Shown one piece after another: positions 6,714 through 12,283 of a stretch of DNA of 12,283 nucleotides. A program made the translations under genes and the position numbers. Origin of the DNA: an uncultured bacterium (GTDB lineage: Bacteria > Oederibacteriota > PGYV01 > CAILUR01); assembly GCA_903837445.1 (NCBI GenBank), contig CAILUR010000184.1, positions 1-12,283 on the forward strand, written 5' to 3'. The notes under the pieces were generated by a model that made no database searches, was not told where the DNA came from, and saw only the letters and a program-made list of their open reading frames with translations. Positions within the stretch are counted from its first letter, which is position 1. Each line of letters begins with the position of its first letter.

Positions 6714-7636
6714 TTTTCACAATATCTGCGTTTAATAATTTCTATATCTTTTTTCACACGAGTTATAAGCTGTGCGGTGTTTTTAAACTTTTTTTCGTCT
6801 CTTATTTTTTCTAGAAAAACCACGGCTATTTTCCTACCGTATATTTTTTTATTAAAATCAAGAATAAAAATCTCTATGAGTGGGTGGCTTTCATTTTTTA
6901 TTGTCGGGGCCGTGCCTACATTTGCCGCACCAGTATACATAAGGTTTCCCACTTTTACCCTAACCGCCCATACTCCAAGTGCTGGTCCCTGTCTGCCTGT
7001 CATTTTTATATTTGCGGTGGGAAAACCCAGTTTGAACCCTATATGCCGGCCGTGCGCAACTTTGCCATAGATTTCGTATTGTCTGCCGAGCATTTTATCC
7101 GCCATTTTTATGTCGCCACGCCGCAGATACTCTCTGATAGCAGTATCACTTACTTTTACGCCGTTTACCTTCACAGTGTCCATAGTCTTTACTTTAAAAC
7201 CTTCCGCAGCGCCCATTTTTTTCAAAAACGCCATATTACCTTTGGCCTTTTTTCCAAACACAAAATCACGCCCCGCTATTATCCATTTCATTTTTAGTTT
7301 TTCAAGTAGCACTTTTCTTACAAAAGTTTCAGCAGACATTCCTGATATCTGTGAAAAATCCAGATTTAAAAATATGTCCACCCCGAGGTTTTTTAATATT
7401 TTTAGCCGTTCCGAGTTATGGCTTATGAGTTTTATATCACTATCTTTTTTGAGGGTTTTATCCGGATGTTGGGCAAAAGTAAAAAGTACACTTTGCCCTT
7501 TTATTTTTTTTGCTTGTTTTATGGTTTGCATAATGAGTTTTTTATGCCCTGAATGAAGGCTGTCAAAGGCCCCTATGGTCACAGTACTTTTTTTTAATGC
7601 CTTTGGGATTTTAGAAAGGGATTTTATTTGAAGCAT
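6710..7636 (-). CDS. ribF: Bifunctional riboflavin kinase / FMN adenylyltransferase
   Basis: RibF phosphorylates riboflavin to FMN and adenylates FMN to FAD in the cytosol. The 308-residue length is normal. The N-terminal adenylyltransferase domain has IGAFDSLHSGH (21-31), whose HSGH is the HxGH nucleotide-binding motif; Ser26 replaces the usual Gly of FDGVH. GRDFVFGKK (122-130) and SDTAIREYLRRGD (163-175) complete it; the common form is SSTxIR, so Asp164 is a small change. The C-terminal flavokinase domain has GFKLGFPTAN (200-209) and NVGTAPT. The start lies two bases after the nrnA stop, with AAGGGGAAG as Shine-Dalgarno. truB, which often sits next to ribF in this cluster, is missing. The 3' end overlaps the membrane-protein start. 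Confidence 0.95.
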   Translation of the reverse strand: MLQIKSLSKIPKALKKSTVTIGAFDSLHSGHKKLIMQTIKQAKKIKGQSVLFTFAQHPDKTLKKDSDIKLISHNSERLKILKNLGVDIFLNLDFSQISGMSAETFVRKVLLEKLKMKWIIAGRDFVFGKKAKGNMAFLKKMGAAEGFKVKTMDTVKVNGVKVSDTAIREYLRRGDIKMADKMLGRQYEIYGKVAHGRHIGFKLGFPTANIKMTGRQGPALGVWAVRVKVGNLMYTGAANVGTAPTIKNESHPLIEIFILDFNKKIYGRKIAVVFLEKIRDEKKFKNTAQLITRVKKDIEIIKRRYCEK

Positions 7637-7638
7637 TT

Positions 7639-8604
7639 TTACTTCCCCTTAAGATATTTTCTAACCTCTTTTATTACCATTGCGATTGCCGTTTTTATGG
7701 GCTTGTCAATGGCACAGCCAGCGGCGTGCATATGTCCCCCACCACCGAATTTTTTTGCGAGGAGGTTTACATCCGTGCCATTTTTTGAGCGGAAGCTCGC
7801 CTTCACCGTTCCCGAAAGAGTTTCTTTGAACAATATAGATATTTCAATACCTTTTATCGAGCGTATGGTATTGATAAAATTATCCGTTTCACTTTCCTCT
7901 GCGCCAGTTTTTTTAAACATAGCGCGGGTTAAATAGCTGTATCCAAACTTATCTTCCAGTTTCATTACTTTGAGCATTTCAGTAAATAACCTTGTACTTT
8001 TTTTTGAAGTGGCATAAACTTCCGAACATATTTGGTCAGGATTTGCGCCAAGTTCCAATAGTTCCGCCGCTATACGATGCACTTGAGGGGTAGTATTTGA
8101 GTACCTGAATGAGCCAGTGTCTGTGACTATGGCAGTGTAAAGGCATGCCGCTACAACTGGGCTTATTTTCCACTTCAACTCTTTCATTAGTTGGAATATC
8201 TGTACTCCCACTGCCGCAGCTTTTGGTTCTACCACATTAATATGTCCGTACATGCCATTTCCCATATGATGGTCAATGTTCAATATTTTTCCGCACTGCC
8301 TGTCATAATCAAGAATATTCCCATTGCGCGAAAGGTCTGGACATTCCAGCACTACCATAGCGTCATAACACTTTGTTATTTTTTTTGCAGTTTTTATTTT
8401 ATCGCTGTTAGGTAAAAAAGAATACATTTTAGGAGCTGTATCCCTGTTTATAAACTCTACATTTTTGCCCCTGCGCAAAAGCTCGTTCATCAAAGCCAGT
8501 CCCGACCCTATACCGTCTCCATCTGGATTTATATGGGTGGTGAGCAATACGCTCCGGCTCTTTAATAACACGCTTCCTATTTCTTTACTCTGCGCTTGGT
8601 TCAT
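7639..8604 (-). CDS. nrnA: DHH/DHHA1 phosphoesterase, NrnA-like (nanoRNase / pAp phosphatase)
   Basis: This 321-residue DHH-family protein probably degrades short oligoribonucleotides and/or 3'-phosphoadenosine-5'-phosphate, with manganese. Motif I is HINPDGDGIGS (24-34), motif III NIDHHMGN (109-116), motif IV TDTGSFRYSNT (161-171), and the DHHA1 glycine motif GGGGHMHAAGC is at 287-297. In motif II, LECPD (86-90), Glu87 stands where an Asp is common. The family also includes enzymes that hydrolyse linear or cyclic di-nucleotides; with a diguanylate cyclase gene nearby, a part in pGpG turnover is possible, but that is inference. The gene begins 20 bases inside the end of rbfA, which implies translational coupling; a GGAGGA site is about 18 bases upstream and an AG-rich tract is closer. 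Linkage to rbfA and ribF is typical of this family. Confidence 0.92.
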   Translation of the reverse strand: MNQAQSKEIGSVLLKSRSVLLTTHINPDGDGIGSGLALMNELLRRGKNVEFINRDTAPKMYSFLPNSDKIKTAKKITKCYDAMVVLECPDLSRNGNILDYDRQCGKILNIDHHMGNGMYGHINVVEPKAAAVGVQIFQLMKELKWKISPVVAACLYTAIVTDTGSFRYSNTTPQVHRIAAELLELGANPDQICSEVYATSKKSTRLFTEMLKVMKLEDKFGYSYLTRAMFKKTGAEESETDNFINTIRSIKGIEISILFKETLSGTVKASFRSKNGTDVNLLAKKFGGGGHMHAAGCAIDKPIKTAIAMVIKEVRKYLKGK

Positions 8605-8962
8605 TTTTCTTTCTCTCGTCCTCCAATTTTCTGAAAAGACTCTCTATCTTTATAATTTCACTTTGCGTTTCATCCAGTTCAAAAATTATCTCTGGATTGT
8701 AGCGCAGGCGCATAGCTTCCCCCACCTCGTGTCTGACAAACCCAGAAGCTGTCCTTAAGGCCTTAAAAGTTTTTTCCTTGATTTCCTTTTCCGCCATAAC
8801 ACTCACAAAGACATGGGCTATGCGCATATCGTCAGTCAAGTCAACTCTGTGTACGCTCACCAAAGCCGCGTGCGCTTTTGGGTCTTTTATATCGCGCATA
8901 ATAACAGAACTTATTTCTCTTTTCATAACGCTTTCTACGCGTTGTTTTCTTACATTTTTCAT
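8585..8962 (-). CDS. rbfA: 30S ribosome-binding factor A
   Basis: RbfA is a small KH-fold assembly factor that binds the 30S subunit during 16S rRNA 5'-end maturation and cold adaptation. The 125 residues match the family along the whole length: RKQRVESVMKREISSVI at the N-terminus, IKDPKAHAALVSVHRVDLT, DMRIAHVFVSV, the region around SGFVRHEVGEAMRLR, and a C-terminal NPEIIFELDETQ. AAAGGA lies about nine bases before the ATG at 8962. The gene follows infB after 36 bp, the usual order. A charged tail (ERKKNEPSAE) is encoded by sequence that also holds the start of the next gene. Confidence 0.95.
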   Translation of the reverse strand: MKNVRKQRVESVMKREISSVIMRDIKDPKAHAALVSVHRVDLTDDMRIAHVFVSVMAEKEIKEKTFKALRTASGFVRHEVGEAMRLRYNPEIIFELDETQSEIIKIESLFRKLEDERKKNEPSAE

Positions 8963-8998
8963 TTAGCCGTCCTTTGCTCTTTCATTATATTCCAGAAA

Positions 8999-11326
8999 TT
9001 ATATTTTTCTAAGTTTTTGTCTTTCCTCAAAGAATAATATCACATCCCCTTCTTTAGGTTCAGGATAATTTTCAGCGACTACTCCACATTCATAGCCCTC
9101 TTTCACTTCTTTTACAGTATCTTTGAAACGGTGCAAGGACTTTACATTTGTTTTCAAGATTTCCATTCCTCCACGGAAAATAGAAACAGTGGAATCGTGA
9201 TAGGCCTTTCCAGTTTTTATATAACAGCCAGCAATAATCACATTGTCGCTGACTATTTTAAAGGTCTGTCTCACTTCAGCTTCGCCGATTTTTACCGTCT
9301 CATACTCTGGTTCCAAAAGCCCTTCCATAGCGGCCTTTATCGCATCCACTACTTCATAGATTATGTGATACATTTTAATTTCCACGCCTTCCGTCTTTGC
9401 CAATTCTTTGGCAGCAGGCAGTACAGAAACAAAATATCCGATGATAATAGCATTGGAAGCATCCGCGAGCAAGACATCACTCTCGGTAATATCTCCCACA
9501 TCTTTGTGAATTATCTGGACATTTATTTCCGTCTCCGAGGACAATCTCAAAATAGCGTCTCCCAAAGCTTCTATAGAGCCGTTGCTATCGCCTTTTACTA
9601 TCAGGAGCAATTTTTTCTCAGCGCCTTGGTCTATTTTTATTTTTAAATCTTCAAGAGTTATTTTTCTGCGTTTTTTGTCTTCCATAATGCGTTTCAAATC
9701 TTCACGCCTGCGTTCAGAAATCACGCGCACTTCTCTTTCATTTTCCAAAATTTTAAATTTGTCTCCTGCCGTCGGGACCTCTTCAAAGCCCAACACTTCT
9801 ACGGGCATACAGGCCTTAGCTTCTTTTATGCGCTTGCCGTGATCATCAAAAAGCGCTTTAACTTTTCCACAGGTCATATTGGTGATAAACGAATCTCCCA
9901 CGCGCAGTGTTCCTTTTTGAACAAGGACTGTGCCCACTGAACCGCGCCCCTTGTCCACTTTACCTTCAATAATTACTCCTGCCGCCTTACGATTTATATT
10001 TGTTTTCAGTTCCATCATTTCAGCTTCCAGCAAAACAGTTTCTAAAAGTTTATCAATTCCTATTTTTTTCTTCGCTGAGATTTCTACAAACTGGTTTTTT
10101 CCGCCCCATTCTTCCGGAAGCAGATTATATTTTGTCAGTTCCTGTTTTACTCGTTCTGGTTGGGCGCCATCTTTATCAATTTTATTTATGGCGACTATTA
10201 TCGGCGCACCTGCCGCTCTGGCGTGGTCTATGGCTTCCACCGTAGTAGGCATAACTCCGTCATCCGCTGCCACTATGAGAATTACTATATCCGTGGCCTG
10301 AGCTCCGCGTGCGCGCATAGCTGTAAAAGCAGCATGTCCTGGAGTATCTAAAAATACAATTTCGCCTTTTGGGGTATGTACAATATATGCTCCGATTTTT
10401 TGAGTTATTCCGCCGTGCTCTGTGGACACTACATCCGACATTCTCACAGCATCCAACAAAGAGGTTTTTCCGTGGTCCACGTGTCCCATAATTGTCACTA
10501 TCGGTGCCTTGTGCGTCATTTGAGTTTCATCTTCTTTTTCTTCATCCGCAAAAATATCATCGCCATAGACATCTTTATATTTTACTTCTTTATTATACTC
10601 GGCAGCCATTATCTGGGTGGCTTCATCATTGAGGGGCTGATTTATCGAAGCCAGCACTCCCATTCCCATAAGTTTTTTTATCAGTTCATTTGGTTTTATT
10701 TCCAAATGTTTTGCGAGCTCCCCAACAGTCATATTTCTATTTATTTCAATAATTTCTTTTTTTATTTCAGGTATGACTGCAACTTCTGGAATAACCGGCG
10801 CTACAGGAATTGGCGCTATCACAGGCGCAGGTGTCAAAATCGTGACTGGCTCTATTTTTGCCACAGGTACTGGTACTATCACAGGCACAGGAGTTGAAAT
10901 CTTCACTGGTTCTGGTTTTACTACAGGCACTTCCACTGGCGCGTGCTTTGCAGTATGTGTATGTATCGGTGCTTCCACAGGCGCGTGCTTTGCAGTATGT
11001 GGATGTGTCGGTGCTTCTACAGGCGCATGCTTTGCAGTATGCGGATGTTTCGGTGCTTCTACAGTCTCGTGTTTTGTAGTGGTCGTATGTTTATGCGGCA
11101 CTGCTTTTGTTTTATGTTCTTCCTCGTGTGCTTTCACATGTGTTTCTTTATGCCCTTCTTTTTCTGGGGCACTTTTTAAAGTTTTAAGAATTGCATCTAT
11201 TTGAGGTATTTTTTCCTCTGGCATAGTGGTAGTTGCTGTTTTTATTTCCACACCCATTTTTTTTAGTTCTTCCATTACTGTTTTAGAACTTACATCTCTT
11301 GTCTTTGCATATTCGCTTATTCTCAT
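8999..11326 (-). CDS. infB: Translation initiation factor IF-2
   Basis: IF2 is the GTPase that brings initiator tRNA to the 30S subunit and promotes subunit joining. The 775 residues comprise an IF2_N module (1-51), a long low-complexity linker (52-195), a second IF2_N module (about 196-250), the G domain and the C-terminal domains with the tRNA-binding end. GTPase motifs are intact: GHVDHGKT (281-288), GGITQ (305-309), DTPGHAAF (327-334), NKID (381-384), SAKK (417-420). The linker is odd. Residues 59-128 contain 16 histidines, largely in 14-residue tandem repeats, and residues 139-178 are a duplicated Pro/Val-rich 20-residue unit. Linkers in IF2 vary greatly, but they are more often Lys/Glu/Ala-rich. 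The start ATG overlaps the nusA stop (ATGA), with GGGGGC upstream; ylxR, often found between them, is absent. Confidence 0.97.
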   Translation of the reverse strand: MRISEYAKTRDVSSKTVMEELKKMGVEIKTATTTMPEEKIPQIDAILKTLKSAPEKEGHKETHVKAHEEEHKTKAVPHKHTTTTKHETVEAPKHPHTAKHAPVEAPTHPHTAKHAPVEAPIHTHTAKHAPVEVPVVKPEPVKISTPVPVIVPVPVAKIEPVTILTPAPVIAPIPVAPVIPEVAVIPEIKKEIIEINRNMTVGELAKHLEIKPNELIKKLMGMGVLASINQPLNDEATQIMAAEYNKEVKYKDVYGDDIFADEEKEDETQMTHKAPIVTIMGHVDHGKTSLLDAVRMSDVVSTEHGGITQKIGAYIVHTPKGEIVFLDTPGHAAFTAMRARGAQATDIVILIVAADDGVMPTTVEAIDHARAAGAPIIVAINKIDKDGAQPERVKQELTKYNLLPEEWGGKNQFVEISAKKKIGIDKLLETVLLEAEMMELKTNINRKAAGVIIEGKVDKGRGSVGTVLVQKGTLRVGDSFITNMTCGKVKALFDDHGKRIKEAKACMPVEVLGFEEVPTAGDKFKILENEREVRVISERRREDLKRIMEDKKRRKITLEDLKIKIDQGAEKKLLLIVKGDSNGSIEALGDAILRLSSETEINVQIIHKDVGDITESDVLLADASNAIIIGYFVSVLPAAKELAKTEGVEIKMYHIIYEVVDAIKAAMEGLLEPEYETVKIGEAEVRQTFKIVSDNVIIAGCYIKTGKAYHDSTVSIFRGGMEILKTNVKSLHRFKDTVKEVKEGYECGVVAENYPEPKEGDVILFFEERQKLRKI
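10793..10912 (-). repeat. Two tandem 60-bp units in infB (Pro/Val-rich linker)
   Basis: Units 10853-10912 and 10793-10852 encode EPVKISTPVPVIVPVPVAKI and EPVTILTPAPVIAPIPVAPV (residues 139-158 and 159-178). The DNA is clearly related between units, for example the shared tract CTATCACAGGC on the plus strand, so this is a duplication and not only biased composition. Confidence 0.8.
10922..11089 (-). repeat. Tandem 42-bp repeat in infB encoding a His-rich 14-residue unit
   Basis: Three near-identical units lie at 11047-10922 and encode HPHTAKHAPVEAPT, HPHTAKHAPVEAPI and HTHTAKHAPVEVPV (residues 94-135). A diverged fourth unit, HTTTTKHETVEAPK (residues 80-93), precedes them. The plus-strand motif GCGCGTGCTTTGCAGTATG recurs with exact 42-bp spacing (copies begin near 10939, 10981 and 11023, the last with one change). 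The high DNA identity points to recent expansion by slippage or unequal recombination, always in frame. Confidence 0.92.
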
Positions 11327-12283
11327 TCGGTTTTGCCCCCTTCTATATGTTCCATAAGGTTGGCAGCTTTCTCCCTCAATAATTTTATTTCTTCGGGGGT
11401 CTTTCCAAGCAGTTCTGCAAGCACGCTTTCTTCAGCGAGCGCAAAATCTTTCAAGTTTTTTATGGCATGTTTTTTAAGTTCTATCAATGTCTTTACAGGG
11501 ATATCTTCGCTGAGTTTAAACAAATCAAATTCAATCTGCTCGTTCAAAGCCGCTTTCATAATTGCAAGTCTTTCCTCGCCATATTCACTTTCTCTAAGCA
11601 CTGATACTTTCCACTTTGTTATTTTAGCGACCAGCCGCATATTCACTCCGTTTTTTCCTATGACCTGTGAGAACTGATCATCAGGCACGGCAATCACAGC
11701 ATATTTGTTGACTTCATCAATATATAAGTTTTTTATCTTGATAGGCGCTATCGCACTTTCAAGATATTTTTTTATGTCATCGCTATAGAGCACCACATCC
11801 ACTTTTTCTCCGTGGATTTCACTTATAATGGTCTGTATTCTCGACCCTTTCACGCCTATACAGGCACCTACAGGATCTACATGCGGGTCATTACTGGTGA
11901 CCACGACTTTCGTCTTTACGCCAGGTTCTCTGGCAATATATTTTATTTCCACTATGTTCTGATCCACTTCCGTCACTTCAAGTGCGAAAATCTTTTTTAT
12001 AAAATTAGGATGCGTGCGTGAAAGTTCAAGCACGGCCCCCCCTTTACTTTTGTTTACTTTAATAATTATCGCCCTGATATGTTCGCCTATTTTATAAGTT
12101 TCTTTTGGGACCTGCTCGCGCTCTTTTAAAATTCCCTGTGCCACGCCTAAATCCACAATATAGTCCCCGTGTTCTGTATTATGCACTATGCCTGTTACCA
12201 CTTCGCCTTCTTTGTCTTTGTAATCATTATATATCTGCTCTTTTTCTATCTCTCTTATGCGTTGAGTAATTACCTGTTTGGTA
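11323..12283 (-). CDS. nusA: Transcription termination/antitermination protein NusA (partial, 5' end off window)
   Basis: NusA binds RNA polymerase and nascent RNA and modulates pausing, termination and antitermination. The frame is open from the right edge, so the start and most of the N-terminal polymerase-binding domain are missing; 319 residues are visible. The first visible residues (TKQVITQRIREIEKEQIY) match the end of the N-domain. Then come the S1 domain (about 25-80), KH1 with VDPVGACIGVKGSRIQ (135-150) and KH2 with IGKNGVNMRLVAKIT. A tail of about 90 residues (228-319) contains a helix-hairpin-helix-like stretch around PVKTLIELKKHAIKNL; the two acidic repeats of E. coli NusA are not evident. 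The gene overlaps infB by 4 bp (ATGA), so the two are translationally coupled in the usual nusA-infB operon. Its promoter and any upstream rimP lie outside the window. Confidence 0.96.
   Translation of the reverse strand, partial: TKQVITQRIREIEKEQIYNDYKDKEGEVVTGIVHNTEHGDYIVDLGVAQGILKEREQVPKETYKIGEHIRAIIIKVNKSKGGAVLELSRTHPNFIKKIFALEVTEVDQNIVEIKYIAREPGVKTKVVVTSNDPHVDPVGACIGVKGSRIQTIISEIHGEKVDVVLYSDDIKKYLESAIAPIKIKNLYIDEVNKYAVIAVPDDQFSQVIGKNGVNMRLVAKITKWKVSVLRESEYGEERLAIMKAALNEQIEFDLFKLSEDIPVKTLIELKKHAIKNLKDFALAEESVLAELLGKTPEEIKLLREKAANLMEHIEGGKTE

Noticed and set aside
9131..9646. 171-codon plus-strand frame opposite infB
   Set aside because: Antisense to well-conserved IF2 C-terminal domains, with no recognisable motif or ribosome binding site.
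10922..11089. CRISPR-like array of 42-bp units
   Set aside because: Units are directly tandem with no unique spacers, keep the infB reading frame, and encode a regular peptide repeat; no cas genes are present.
10773..11204. Plus-strand repetitive reading frames opposite infB, including a Cys-rich one at 10943-11179
   Set aside because: They are the antisense reading of the His/Pro-rich infB repeats. Their periodicity comes from the 42- and 60-bp coding repeats, and IF2 motifs flank them in the minus frame.

Overview
The window comes from a bacterial chromosome and is almost fully coding. It looks AT-rich by eye (many Ile ATA and Lys AAA codons; composition not computed). Shine-Dalgarno sites are clear. 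Two sigma70-type promoters are visible, one of them a perfect consensus. I see no rRNA, tRNA, CRISPR array, insertion sequence or phage gene. The protein types (split transketolase, three-domain nucleotidyltransferase/hexapeptide/phosphomutase protein, small CBS-GGDEF protein) suggest a Gram-negative-like, possibly uncultured lineage such as Elusimicrobia or Omnitrophica. That placement is a guess.

Right part (6120-12283, minus strand, read from high to low coordinate): a translation and transcription housekeeping operon. The order is nusA (5' end off the window), infB, rbfA, nrnA-like DHH phosphoesterase, ribF, then an unrecognised four-helix membrane protein. The genes overlap or sit within 36 bp of each other; nusA/infB and ribF/membrane protein are joined by ATGA stop-start overlaps. 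Compared with the usual cluster, ylxR (between nusA and infB) and truB (near nrnA and ribF) are absent. IF2 carries an unusual His-rich tandem-repeat linker followed by a Pro/Val-rich duplicated segment.

Middle (5194-6123, plus strand): one CBS-CBS-GGDEF gene, a probable nucleotide-sensing diguanylate cyclase. Its stop overlaps the stop of the convergent membrane-protein gene by 4 bp. It is transcribed divergently from the sugar-nucleotide gene on its left. The 267-bp intergenic region (4927-5193) holds two promoters facing outward that resemble inverted copies of each other, with a small dyad at their midpoint.

Left part (1-4926, minus strand): carbohydrate metabolism. First is an 833-residue protein with an intact sugar-1-phosphate nucleotidyltransferase domain, a hexapeptide-repeat domain, and a phosphomannomutase-like domain lacking the canonical metal-binding motif. 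After a 196-bp gap comes a fusion of a complete ribokinase to the N-terminal (thiamine-diphosphate) half of transketolase. One base further on is the separate transketolase C-terminal half, which runs off the left edge. Ribokinase makes ribose-5-phosphate, a transketolase substrate, so the fusion links ribose entry to the non-oxidative pentose phosphate pathway. This fusion, the IF2 repeats and the degenerate mutase domain are the most notable items. I see no clear evidence of a wholly new multi-gene system. No gene-free stretch exceeds 300 bp.
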